Assembly: GCF_029011175.1 (NCBI RefSeq)
Contig: NZ_CP118946.1
Span: 682,001 to 746,000 of the forward strand
DNA from: Winkia neuii
GTDB taxonomy: Bacteria; Actinomycetota; Actinomycetes; Actinomycetales; Actinomycetaceae
Direction: 5' to 3'
Length of the DNA: 64,000 nucleotides
Shown: in pieces, positions 45,814 to 54,638 of the stretch
Position numbering within the stretch: position 1 is the stretch's first letter
Layout: every line of letters starts with the position of its first letter
Program-made: the position numbers and the translations under genes
Notes under the pieces: generated by a model
Seen by the model: only the letters and a program-made list of their open reading frames with translations
What the model was told of the DNA's origin: nothing
Database searches by the model: none

Positions 45814-47100
45814 TTATTCGTCTACAGACTGGAAATCGGCTTTAGTAAGAGTGCCCTGCTTTACCTTGGAAAAGAACTCCGGCGCCCTCTCTTCGTCTAG
45901 GAGTACGGTGGAGCCGGCGCCCTCGACATAGTAGTCGGTGGTCCCAATGGGGGGAATACCGGTAAGTCCGGCAGAAGAAGCGTTCTTATAGGCCAGTCCA
46001 AGTTTGGCCAGCGAAATAATCCCAGTGTCCGGGTCAGTAGTTAGCGACTCGGCTACCGCGCCCCCAAGTGCTACGTGCCTGAACGGATTGATAATGGAGG
46101 CGGGGGAGAGCCCCTTCTTCAGCACCTGATTTACAACCTGTCGTTGCCTGTCAGCTCTACCCAGATCACCGCGTGGATCGAACTTCCTCATCCTAGAAAA
46201 GGCAAGTGCAGTCTTCCCGTCGGCATCATGGCAACCGGCTTTCCAGTCTAATTTAGCCTCCGGATCCTGAACTGTTAGATCCATACAGAGGTTGACGCCA
46301 CCTACCGCATCAACCATCTGTTCAACTCCGCCCATTCCTATTTGCACGAAATGGTCAACTCTTATTCCAGTCAGTTTTTCAACCGATGTAACTAGGAGCG
46401 GCGCGCCGCCATAAGCGTAGGCAGCGTTCAGTTTGTTATAGCCCCAGTCTGGGATATCTACCAGAGTGTCCCTGGGCAAGGAGATAGCTACCGACTGTCC
46501 ATTGGCGGCCTTGTGGATGAGCATGATTGAATCGGCCCGGTGCCCCTCGGTACCGTCTGGGCCAATGCCGCTCTTCCCCTCGGAGGTATTGCGTTCGTCC
46601 GAGCCGGCCAGCAAATAGGTTTGTCCCGACTGCTCGCCTACGTTATCTAAAGCTTCGGTGTGGCCAAGCTTGGAGTTGGCCCATAGCAAGAGGCCTAGCG
46701 GCCAACAGATCAGCATCGCGACAAGCGCCAGCACGATCGGTTTAGCAGTGAAGTGGTATCGCCACCTGGGCGCCCGTTTGCGCAAATTGGACAGCCCGTT
46801 TGGATTTTTTGGTCGGGGCCGTACCTGCGGGGGAGTGCCTTGCACCGGTCGCCTTTGCGTGCCAGGTGCGAATGACTGCGGGGAACTAGTAGTCCTTCTT
46901 GCACGCGATGGCGCGTACGAGGGCGGGACCGTTGCGGAGGAGGGAGAATATCGGTCTTGGCGAGGGGCACCTTCGGTCGCGGAGTTTGGTCGATACGTAT
47001 TCCGCGGAGCAGGTCTGCCGCTAGAGCCTGCAGCAGAGCTAGTGGTAGGACGCCGCCGCTTCTTCGGTTGGAAGGAAGGTGGTGTACTCACGGTTCGCAT
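45814..47100 (-). CDS. LytR-CpsA-Psr (LCP) family glycopolymer ligase
   Basis: A 428-aa membrane-anchored protein that should transfer lipid-linked glycopolymers to peptidoglycan. A Ser/Pro/Arg-rich cytoplasmic N-terminus of about 115 residues is followed by one membrane helix (IVLALVAMLICWPLGLLLW), then the LCP domain with LLAGSDERN, HRADSIMLIH, ISLPRDTLVDIPDWGYNKLNAAYAYGG (two runs in the protein) and the late RQRQVVNQVL. The start overlaps the end of the upstream LCP gene by 13 bases. Confidence 0.92.
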   Translation of the reverse strand: MRTVSTPPSFQPKKRRRPTTSSAAGSSGRPAPRNTYRPNSATEGAPRQDRYSPSSATVPPSYAPSRARRTTSSPQSFAPGTQRRPVQGTPPQVRPRPKNPNGLSNLRKRAPRWRYHFTAKPIVLALVAMLICWPLGLLLWANSKLGHTEALDNVGEQSGQTYLLAGSDERNTSEGKSGIGPDGTEGHRADSIMLIHKAANGQSVAISLPRDTLVDIPDWGYNKLNAAYAYGGAPLLVTSVEKLTGIRVDHFVQIGMGGVEQMVDAVGGVNLCMDLTVQDPEAKLDWKAGCHDADGKTALAFSRMRKFDPRGDLGRADRQRQVVNQVLKKGLSPASIINPFRHVALGGAVAESLTTDPDTGIISLAKLGLAYKNASSAGLTGIPPIGTTDYYVEGAGSTVLLDEERAPEFFSKVKQGTLTKADFQSVDE

Positions 47101-48371
47101 TTCTCCTGTGCGGCTTTGTTGGAGTCTTCTACAGCTGCTCCCACGGGGGAGGAAGTCTCTGTTGTCGGCGTTTCGCTCGGGGTGGACTCGGATTCAGTTG
47201 GCTCTGGCTCGGACGATGAAGGAGCCGGCTCCGGCTTGGCTGACTCTTCCTTCTTCGGAGTCTGCTTGGGCGCGGGAGGTTGAATCACGTAAGTCTTCGA
47301 ATTTCCATCGCGAACCGACAAGCCGGTAGGTAGGTCAGTATCTTTAATGAGCGCTTCCCACACCTGCTGGGCCTGGTCAGAGAAAATGACTCGATCCGGA
47401 TCTAGCGGGTAGGGCTCGTTGGGAGCCGTGGCAAAGCGAACATTAGCGGGATCGATCGACCTCAGAGAATTGCCGAACCCGCCCAGCGCTGCGAGCGATG
47501 AAAAGCCGGAGGAAACTGTAAGCGAAGAGAGCCCCGCCTTAGTGAACCCGTACAGCGAAGATAGGTCTGTCAAAAGATTCTTCTTTAGGGCCGTGCGGAT
47601 CATAATCCCTAGGAGGCGCTGCTGGCGTTGGATCCTCGAGAGATCTGAACCATCGCCAATGTAGCGCAATCTGGCGTAACCAACCGACGCCTTGCCATTC
47701 AGGTGGTTGCAGCCCTTCTTTAGATCAATGTGGGCCTGCTCGTCGCTTATATCCTCATCAAGCCAGAGCTTTAGGCCGCCAAGTGAATCGACCATCGAGG
47801 AGAAGCCATTGAAATCGGCAAGCACATATTCGTCGATCCGAACGCCCGTGTTGGCCTCTACAGTTTTCTTGGCACATTCGATGCCCGCTACGGTATCCGA
47901 GTTGCCAGCTGCCTCACTGAATGCGCTGTTAACTTGGCCAAAGCTTTCCTCTGTTTCGCCGCCGCCCTCGGTTTTACAAGACGGCAGATCAACCATTGTG
48001 TCGCGAGGGATAGATATGACGGAAACAGATTTCCTGTCCTTGGCAATGTGGGCGATCATCATGGTGTCTGAGCGCATGCCCTCGACTCCGGTGTCTTCGC
48101 CCTCGCCGGATTTGCCGGAGCGAGTGTCCGAGCCTAAAACAAGCACGTTTACTGCCCGTCCCGCGTAGTGATCGTAGGGAAGGAAGCCCCCGCGACCGCC
48201 CGCAACGTTAAGCGAATTGTTCAAATCCTGGTAGAACAGTATGCCTGCTGTAACGAGGAATACTGCAAATGCCAAGATCGCGATCCCAATCCGCGTTGGC
48301 CAGCTGCGCCCTCTGGGTAGCTTTGATGCATGCGTTGGGTGGTCACGATACAATGCGTGCCTATTAGTCAT
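47088..48371 (-). CDS. LytR-CpsA-Psr (LCP) family glycopolymer ligase (second copy)
   Basis: A 427-aa LCP protein with a short basic N-terminus, one membrane helix (IGIAILAFAVFLVTAGILFY), and VNVLVLGSDTRSG, MRSDTMMIAHI, SVISIPRDTMVDLP and RIQRQQRLLG. A Pro/Glu/Ser/Thr-rich tail of about 70 residues, likely disordered, ends the protein. It starts inside the DUF2304 gene (ATGA overlap). The operon GT2-DUF2304-LCP-LCP runs leftward. Confidence 0.92.
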   Translation of the reverse strand: MTNRHALYRDHPTHASKLPRGRSWPTRIGIAILAFAVFLVTAGILFYQDLNNSLNVAGGRGGFLPYDHYAGRAVNVLVLGSDTRSGKSGEGEDTGVEGMRSDTMMIAHIAKDRKSVSVISIPRDTMVDLPSCKTEGGGETEESFGQVNSAFSEAAGNSDTVAGIECAKKTVEANTGVRIDEYVLADFNGFSSMVDSLGGLKLWLDEDISDEQAHIDLKKGCNHLNGKASVGYARLRYIGDGSDLSRIQRQQRLLGIMIRTALKKNLLTDLSSLYGFTKAGLSSLTVSSGFSSLAALGGFGNSLRSIDPANVRFATAPNEPYPLDPDRVIFSDQAQQVWEALIKDTDLPTGLSVRDGNSKTYVIQPPAPKQTPKKEESAKPEPAPSSSEPEPTESESTPSETPTTETSSPVGAAVEDSNKAAQEKCEP

Positions 48372-48724
48372 CGCTCTATACTATTGCTCGATTCAGGTTT
48401 TTGGGCGTTCATGATAGCTAGTTCACGTGCTAGTTTTGTGATTTTGCGCTGCTGAAAGTGCGACCGTTTCGACTGGTAAGCCAGCGAGGCGAAGAACGCG
48501 ATAACAAGCAGGTATAGCAACAGGTCGGCGCCACGCTGAACCCCAACCATGGCTGCCACCTTCGAGGTGATGGATGGCCACAAAATGGCAATAACTGCGA
48601 GTAGTGCGAATATCGAGATGGAAAGGCGCCGCAGGGCGAGTTTCTTGTCTGAACCTTCGCGGGAGCGGATCAGTAGTACGGCTACGGCAAGGATTCCGAC
48701 GATAAGAATTACTTTAATCAGCAT
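48368..48724 (-). CDS. DUF2304 small membrane protein
   Basis: A 118-aa protein with three hydrophobic segments and a hydrophilic, helical C-terminus, fitting DUF2304. These genes usually accompany a GT2 glycosyltransferase, as here with a 7-base gap, and may act as a membrane subunit or anchor for it. The activity is unknown. Confidence 0.85.
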   Translation of the reverse strand: MLIKVILIVGILAVAVLLIRSREGSDKKLALRRLSISIFALLAVIAILWPSITSKVAAMVGVQRGADLLLYLLVIAFFASLAYQSKRSHFQQRKITKLARELAIMNAQKPESSNSIER

Positions 48725-48731
48725 GGTTTCC

Positions 48732-49409
48732 TCAGTGAAGCAGAAGGTCAGTGACGATATTGATGGAATTCAGCAGGGACTGTCCCTTCGCCCGTGAATA
48801 GTCCGTGTAACGAATGTGAACCGGCAACTCGGACCAGGGGAGTTTGGTGGCGGCAAGTTTGCTCACAATCTCGCTTGCGTGAGCCATCCGGTTTTGGTTC
48901 AGATAAATTCGCTCCACAGCGTCGCGGCGCAAAGCGCGTAGACCATTGTGCGCGTCGGTGAGCTTCAGACCGGTCTCAATGCGAGTGACGAATGCGGCGG
49001 TCTTCAGCACTAGCTGCTTGATCTTCCCGGCCTCGATATTGCCGCCTAAGAAACGGGAGCCAAAAATTATGGCCTTGTCGTTTTCTTCGGCGTACTGGAC
49101 CATCGCTAGGGCATCGGAAGTTTGATGCTGTCCGTCGGCATCAAATGTCACAACATACTTGCCGTTAGTTTTGCGAAGAAAATACGAAAACCCGGTCTGA
49201 AGGGCTGCCCCCTGCCCCATATTGATAGGGTGGGTGAGCACTGTAGCGCCAGCTCTTAATGCTTCCTGACCAGAGTCGTCTGTGGAGCCATCATCTACAC
49301 AAATAATGTTGGGAAACACTTTTAGGGTGTCCCGAATGACCTGGCCAATTACTTCGGCCTCGTTATAAAGAGGCATAACCAGGTACGTATTGGTAGTGAG
49401 AGAAGACAT
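48732..49409 (-). CDS. GT2 glycosyltransferase
   Basis: A 225-aa cytoplasmic family 2 glycosyltransferase. VMPLYNEAEVIGQVI, CVDDGSTDDSGQEA, HPINMGQGAALQTGF and FDADGQHQ (DxD) are present. It lacks membrane helices, which the DUF2304 protein could provide. I chose ATG 49409; GTG 49427 is also in frame. It probably builds a lipid-phosphate sugar for the wall polymer attached by the LCP proteins. It is divergent from the wbpD-like gene. Confidence 0.88.
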   Translation of the reverse strand: MSSLTTNTYLVMPLYNEAEVIGQVIRDTLKVFPNIICVDDGSTDDSGQEALRAGATVLTHPINMGQGAALQTGFSYFLRKTNGKYVVTFDADGQHQTSDALAMVQYAEENDKAIIFGSRFLGGNIEAGKIKQLVLKTAAFVTRIETGLKLTDAHNGLRALRRDAVERIYLNQNRMAHASEIVSKLAATKLPWSELPVHIRYTDYSRAKGQSLLNSINIVTDLLLH

Positions 49410-49603
49410 GGTAACAGTGTTGCACAAGTTCCGTTAAAACTGCTTGACAAAGAGGGCGTGCCCCTGGTGAAAAGTGTCATGCTGACATGCCCCTTGCCAG
49501 GTGAAGGCTGATCTAATGTGGCCTCTAGGCGGTTTGTCATAGTCGTATTTAACGAAAATAAGCTAACGTGTTTGTGTAAATAGTAAGGCCCAAGGGGAGG
49601 CTC

Positions 49604-50194
49604 ATGGTTCGGATAGTTGACACTGCAGACGTGTCTGATGAGGCAAAGATTGGCGAAGGCTCTTCGATCTGGCATCTAGCCCAGGTACGTGAACATGCAG
49701 TCCTAGGTGAAAATTGCGTCGTCGGCCGTGGGGCTTATATCGGCGAGGGCGTGCAGCTAGGAAATAACTGCAAGGTGCAAAACTACGCGCTGGTATACGA
49801 GCCCGCCAAGATTGCAGATGGCGTGTTTATCGGTCCAGCTGTCGTACTTACGAACGATCACTATCCACGGGCGGTCAATCCAGATGGCTCGCTCAAATCT
49901 GCTTCTGATTGGGAGCAGGTAGGAGTAACTATCGGACAGGGCGCTGCAATTGGGGCTCGTTCGGTATGTGTAGCTCCAGTGAAGATCGGGCCGTGGGCAC
50001 TGGTTGCCGCAGGCTCAGTAGTAGTAAAAGATGTACCTGCTCACGCGTTAGTTGCGGGAGTTCCTGCCAAACAGATCGGTTGGGTAGGAAAAGCAGGGGT
50101 TAAGCTTGAAAGTGTTTCAGAAGGATACCGCTGCCCGCAGACAGGTATGCTTTACAAGGAAGAAAACGGCGAACTGACGGAGGTTTGCGAATAA
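49604..50194 (+). CDS. WbpD-like nucleotide-sugar N-acetyltransferase
   Basis: A 196-aa left-handed beta-helix acyltransferase with hexapeptide repeats (about 10-150), GVFIGPAVVLTNDHYPRAV with the likely catalytic His, and VVKDVPAHALVAGVPAKQIGWV. It resembles WbpD/WlbB, which acetylates the 3-amino group of UDP-GlcNAc3NA. GGGGAGG precedes the ATG. The next two genes encode the preceding steps of the same pathway, which supports the assignment. Confidence 0.88.
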   Translation: MVRIVDTADVSDEAKIGEGSSIWHLAQVREHAVLGENCVVGRGAYIGEGVQLGNNCKVQNYALVYEPAKIADGVFIGPAVVLTNDHYPRAVNPDGSLKSASDWEQVGVTIGQGAAIGARSVCVAPVKIGPWALVAAGSVVVKDVPAHALVAGVPAKQIGWVGKAGVKLESVSEGYRCPQTGMLYKEENGELTEVCE

Positions 50195-51295
50195 ATGTCT
50201 AAGGAATTCATTCCTGCAGCCAAGCCACTAATTGGCAAGGAAGAAGAAGAAGCTGTCCAGCGGGTGCTGGAATCCGGGATGGTCGCACAGGGCCCTCAGG
50301 TCGCAGCTTTTGAAGAGGAGTTCTCGGCCCAGATGGCCAAGGGAGCTTCCTCCTGTGCAGTCAACTCGGGTACCTCGGCATTGCACGTTGGTTTGCTGGC
50401 TGCCGGGATTGGTCCTGGCGACGAAGTTATTGTTCCTTCGTTTACGTTTGCGGCTACCGCTAACTCGGTAGCAATGACCGGCGCCAAGCCGGTATTTGCT
50501 GATATCGAGGCCGACTACTTCAACCTCGATCCGAAGCATGTAGAAGAGCAGATTACCGAGCACACTAAGGCCATCATGCCGGTGCACCTTTATGGACATC
50601 CGGCCAAGATGGAGCAGATTGTAAAGATTGCTCAGGAACACAACCTCTTCGTCTTTGAAGACTGTGCTCAGGCGCATGGAGCCACCTTGAATGGCAAGCA
50701 GGTTGGTACCTTCGGTGCGTTTGGTGCCTTCAGCTTCTACCCGACCAAGAACATGACGGCCGGTGAAGGCGGCATGATCACTACCTCCGATCCAGAGGTG
50801 TTGCGTCGTGCCAAGATGATCCGTAACCAGGGCATGGAAAAGCGTTACGCGAATGAACTGGTTGGCGTCAACAACCGTATGACCGACATTAACGCTGCGA
50901 TCGGCCGCGAACAGCTCAAGAAGGTTGGCGCCTGGACCGAGACTCGCCAGCAGAACGCGAAGTACCTCTCTGACCACATCGAGGGCGTGATTACTCCTAA
51001 GGTCATGGAAGGGGCAACTCACGTCTACCACCAGTACACGATCCGTGTTGAGTCCGATCGCGATGGCTTCCAGCAGGCTCTGAAGGACGAGTACCAGATC
51101 GGTTCCGGTGTCTACTACCCGATTCCGAACCACAAGCTTCCTTCTTTGGCCGAGTACGCGCCGAATTTGGAGCTGCCTGTCACGCAGCAGGTGGCGGAGC
51201 AGTGCCTGTCGCTGCCGGTACACCCGTCCTTGGATCAGGAAGATCTGGAGCGGATCGTCGAGGCAGTCAATAAGCTCGCTCAGGCAGGTGCATAG
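50195..51295 (+). CDS. DegT/DnrJ/EryC1 sugar aminotransferase (WbpE-like)
   Basis: A 366-aa PLP aminotransferase. VNSGTSALHVGLLAAGIGPGDEVIVPSFTF (in two runs), FEDCAQAHGA, and the PLP lysine in FSFYPTKNMTAGEGGMI are clear. In the WbpB-WbpE pair it puts an amino group on C3 of the sugar nucleotide. It starts directly after the wbpD-like stop and overlaps the following oxidoreductase as TAGTG. Confidence 0.92.
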   Translation: MSKEFIPAAKPLIGKEEEEAVQRVLESGMVAQGPQVAAFEEEFSAQMAKGASSCAVNSGTSALHVGLLAAGIGPGDEVIVPSFTFAATANSVAMTGAKPVFADIEADYFNLDPKHVEEQITEHTKAIMPVHLYGHPAKMEQIVKIAQEHNLFVFEDCAQAHGATLNGKQVGTFGAFGAFSFYPTKNMTAGEGGMITTSDPEVLRRAKMIRNQGMEKRYANELVGVNNRMTDINAAIGREQLKKVGAWTETRQQNAKYLSDHIEGVITPKVMEGATHVYHQYTIRVESDRDGFQQALKDEYQIGSGVYYPIPNHKLPSLAEYAPNLELPVTQQVAEQCLSLPVHPSLDQEDLERIVEAVNKLAQAGA

Positions 51296-52281
51296 TGGCT
51301 AACCTGCGTTACGGCCTGATCGGCCTTGGCTCCATGGGGCGCCACCACGCCCGCAATATCCGTGCCCTAGAGGGCGTGGACCTGGTAGCCGTGGCGGATC
51401 CGTATGGCGATAAGTTTGGAGTTGCCGGAGACCTGCCGGTGTTGCCAGACGTCGAGGCTTTGATTGAGCAGAACCTAGACGCAGCCATGGTTGCTGTGCC
51501 TACCGCTTTCCATGCCGAGACCGCATTGAAGTTGGCAGCTGCTGGCGTTCACACGATGGTAGAAAAGCCGCTTGCCTCTTCGATCGAAGATGGCGAGGCC
51601 ATGGTAAAGGCATTTGAAGAGGCGAATCTGGTTGGCGCTGTAGGTTACGTTGAGCGCTGCAACCCTGCCTTGCTCGAAATGCGTAAGCGCATCACTGAGG
51701 GCCAGCTAGGGAAGGTTTACCAGATCTCCACTAGGCGGCAGTCGCCGTTCCCGGCGCGTATCTCGGATGTCGGAGTTGTGAAAGACTTGGCAACCCACGA
51801 TGTCGATCTGACCGCATGGGTAGCCGATTCTGCCTACGAGACCATTTCTGCGCAGACCACCTATAGGGCAGGGCGCGAATTTGAAGACATGGTTATTGCT
51901 TCTGGCAAACTGAAGAACGGTATTCTGGTCAACCATACTGTCAATTGGTTGAGCCCCTTCAAGGATCGCACCACTGTTGTTCTAGGAGAGAAGGGTGCCC
52001 TGGTAGCCGAGACCGTCATGGGAGATCTGACCTTCTACGAGAATGGCAAGGCACCTCTTGGCTGGGATCAAATCCGGAATTTCCGCGGCGTATCCGAAGG
52101 TGAAGTTACTCGTTACGCCCTGCAGAAGCGGGAACCGCTCGCAGTCGAACACGAGCATTTCCGGGACGCCATCCTAGGTAAGGCCGAAGAACACGTCACC
52201 ATGCGGGAAGCATTGACGACGATGAAGGTCATTCAGGGGATTTTGGACTCTGCCGAATCCGGCAAGGCTGTCTCCTTCTAA
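51295..52281 (+). CDS. Gfo/Idh/MocA oxidoreductase (WbpB-like)
   Basis: A 328-aa NAD-dependent sugar oxidoreductase with GLIGLGSMGRHHARNI (Rossmann), VEKPLASSIEDGEAM and DLATHDVDLTAW. WbpB oxidises C3 of UDP-GlcNAcA, giving the substrate of the WbpE aminotransferase encoded next to it. The GTG start shares a base with the preceding TAG. Confidence 0.9.
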   Translation: MANLRYGLIGLGSMGRHHARNIRALEGVDLVAVADPYGDKFGVAGDLPVLPDVEALIEQNLDAAMVAVPTAFHAETALKLAAAGVHTMVEKPLASSIEDGEAMVKAFEEANLVGAVGYVERCNPALLEMRKRITEGQLGKVYQISTRRQSPFPARISDVGVVKDLATHDVDLTAWVADSAYETISAQTTYRAGREFEDMVIASGKLKNGILVNHTVNWLSPFKDRTTVVLGEKGALVAETVMGDLTFYENGKAPLGWDQIRNFRGVSEGEVTRYALQKREPLAVEHEHFRDAILGKAEEHVTMREALTTMKVIQGILDSAESGKAVSF

Positions 52282-52319
52282 GCTGCCAGAAGAGGGAAAT
52301 ATTGCACTCTAGAGGATCT

Positions 52320-53483
52320 ATGAAGTCGATCAAGCTAGTATCGCGCATATTCTCTCCGGAGGTTGCAGCTGCTACATTGCGCCTCGATGCAGTGGTGGAA
52401 GCACTACTGCATCGAGGCTGCGCTGTTAACGTCCTGACAACTACGTATGAGCGCACCGGCAGTGAATCGAAAGGTGCCCTTCGGATAAGTAGATGGCCAG
52501 CATTGCGTGATTCCGAGGGCTACCTGCGGGGCTACGTGCAGTACGCATCTTTCGATGTCCCGCTGCTAGCGCGGCTGCTCTTTTCTAGGTCTGCCAGTGC
52601 CGTGTTAGTAGAACCTCCTCCAACAACGGGAGTGATGGTTCGCATTGCAAGTTTTCTGAAACGTGTGCCCTACGTCTACTACGCTGCTGATATTTGGTCT
52701 CGCGCAGCGGACGGAACGGTTCCTTCAATCGTGTCGAACACGTTGAGGGCGATCGAAAAATTCGCGATTCGAGGCGCGGCAAAGGTCGTAGCGGTTAACG
52801 AAGATGTCGCTTCCATTTGTCGGCAAATGGGCGCTAGTGACGTACGAGTCGTGCCGCAGGGCGTAGATACGACAGTTTTTTCCAGTTCGGGTGAGGTTCC
52901 CACGCCGGCGCAGAAAGCAGCCATCGGACTGGGGGAGCGGCCATATCTGCTTTACGGAGGTAACGCTAGCGAGGTTCACGGAGCCGAGATCTTTTTGGGC
53001 GCCTTTGAGCAAATAGTCGACCAAGTAGATTTCGATTTGGTGTTCTTCGGTAGGGGCACTAGCTGGCAAGCGTTCGCGGAACGCTCCAATACGGGGAAGC
53101 TACGAGGACGAGTCCACGTAAATGGCCTTATCGCGCCCGGTGAACTAGCAAAGTGGTTACGAGGAGCGAAGGCTTCCTTGGCCTCTATTCACCCCGATAG
53201 TGGCTACGAACTGGCATACACTACGAAAGCACTGTCGTCCTTTTCTTGCGGGACGCCGTTGCTCTACGTAGGGCAGGGGCCAACGGCGCAAGATATCCGC
53301 GATGCCCATCTTGGGATAGTAGCCGGCTATGACGCTGGCCAAGTAGCTAAGGCGATGATTACGGTAGCCGCCGAGCAATGGCCGCGTCAGCAGATTCGCA
53401 AATGGGCCGAAGAAAATAAGTCGATCTCTAGCTCTGGCATGCAGGTAGCACAGATTCTGCTAGAGGCATCTAAAGAAGGTTAG
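52320..53483 (+). CDS. GT4-type glycosyltransferase 1
   Basis: A 387-aa GT-B glycosyltransferase. The N-terminal RIFSPEVAAATLRLDAVVEAL and VYYAADIWSRA resemble WbuB-like family 4 enzymes, and VVPQGVDTTVF and LLYGGNASEVHGAEIFLGAF lie at the domain junction. I chose ATG 52320 after AGAGGAT over TTG 52302. It is one of three consecutive glycosyltransferases, probably adding successive sugars of the repeat unit. Confidence 0.85.
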   Translation: MKSIKLVSRIFSPEVAAATLRLDAVVEALLHRGCAVNVLTTTYERTGSESKGALRISRWPALRDSEGYLRGYVQYASFDVPLLARLLFSRSASAVLVEPPPTTGVMVRIASFLKRVPYVYYAADIWSRAADGTVPSIVSNTLRAIEKFAIRGAAKVVAVNEDVASICRQMGASDVRVVPQGVDTTVFSSSGEVPTPAQKAAIGLGERPYLLYGGNASEVHGAEIFLGAFEQIVDQVDFDLVFFGRGTSWQAFAERSNTGKLRGRVHVNGLIAPGELAKWLRGAKASLASIHPDSGYELAYTTKALSSFSCGTPLLYVGQGPTAQDIRDAHLGIVAGYDAGQVAKAMITVAAEQWPRQQIRKWAEENKSISSSGMQVAQILLEASKEG

Positions 53484-53485
53484 TA

Positions 53486-54625
53486 ATGAAGAACATCCTG
53501 GTGATCACCTTTTCGGATATTCCGAAGGACGCCCGCGTATTGCGTCAACTATCGGTTGTGCGCGAGTTCGGCCATGTCACGACACTTGCCTATGGAGAAA
53601 AGGCCGAATTTGCAGATGAGCATCTGCGGATTGATTCTTCTTTGCCGTCTCTGCCGCAGACTCCTGCGGGGGTGGCTGCCTTGGCAGCACATAGATTCCG
53701 TACAGCGGAACGGCTTATTCCTGCAGCTAAGCAGGGATTGAAGTTGGTGGGCAATCGCAAGTTTGACGCAATAATTGCTAACGATGCAAGAGCGCTTCCC
53801 CTTGGCATGGCTATTGCCGGGGACGATACGCCAGTGTGGGCTGATTTGCACGAATGGGCTCCGGAGGAACGCACCCAGCTGCTGTCCTGGAGGTTGCTCG
53901 TCGCTCCCTTGATGCGGGATATTTGTAAAACTTATCTACCATCTACCGCAGCACAGACGACTGTCGCTGGGCACATCGCCCAGCTTTACCAGAAGCACTT
54001 TGGAGTTACTCCCTCAGTGATGCGCAATGCGCCCGCTTGGCAGGATCTGGAACCGAGTCCTGTAAGTGACGACAAGATTCGCCTGGTCCACTCTGGCAGT
54101 GCGGTTCCGGGCCGGTCTATTGACAAGATGATCGAAGCGGTCAAAACGCTGGACGATCGCTTCAGCCTAGACTTCTATCTGACTACTGCCGGCGATGGCG
54201 GCAAGTATCTACAGACTTTGAAAGATGTAGCGGGCGGTGACCCGAGAATTAGGTTCAATGATCCGGTAAAGCCTGCCGAGCTTCCCGCCACATTGAATTC
54301 ATACGATGTAGGCATCTTCTGGATCCCTCCCACCAATACGAATGCGCGCCTTTCGCTGCCGAATAAATTCTTCGACTTTGTACAGGCACGCTTGGCAGTT
54401 GCTGTAGGTCCGTCGATCGAGATGGCTGAACTGGTTCGAAAGCATTCACTGGGAGTTGTTTCGGAAAGATTTGAAGTCTCCAGCATTACACAGACTCTAT
54501 CCAGCTTGGATTCGCAAAAAGTGAGGTCTTTCAAAGCACAAGCTCACACCCACTCCAAAGAACTTTCTTTTGACAATGAGGCTAAGGTAGCAAGAGGAAT
54601 ACTTAAACGTATGTTGTCGCTATGA
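53486..54625 (+). CDS. GT4-type glycosyltransferase 2
   Basis: A 379-aa GT-B protein, starting NILVITFSDIPKDARVLRQL, with WADLHEWAPEE and RLVHSGSAVPGRSIDKMIEAV at the start of the nucleotide-binding domain and PNKFFDFVQARLAVAVG near the C-terminus. The start is 3 bases after the previous stop region. Donor and acceptor are unknown. Confidence 0.82.
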   Translation: MKNILVITFSDIPKDARVLRQLSVVREFGHVTTLAYGEKAEFADEHLRIDSSLPSLPQTPAGVAALAAHRFRTAERLIPAAKQGLKLVGNRKFDAIIANDARALPLGMAIAGDDTPVWADLHEWAPEERTQLLSWRLLVAPLMRDICKTYLPSTAAQTTVAGHIAQLYQKHFGVTPSVMRNAPAWQDLEPSPVSDDKIRLVHSGSAVPGRSIDKMIEAVKTLDDRFSLDFYLTTAGDGGKYLQTLKDVAGGDPRIRFNDPVKPAELPATLNSYDVGIFWIPPTNTNARLSLPNKFFDFVQARLAVAVGPSIEMAELVRKHSLGVVSERFEVSSITQTLSSLDSQKVRSFKAQAHTHSKELSFDNEAKVARGILKRMLSL

Positions 54626-54638
54626 GTTAGGAACCTAA

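Noticed and set aside
50228-51223. 331-codon open frame antisense to the WbpE-like gene
   Set aside because: It lies entirely opposite a well-supported aminotransferase, has no ribosome-binding site and no recognisable motif. It is a by-product of codon bias.
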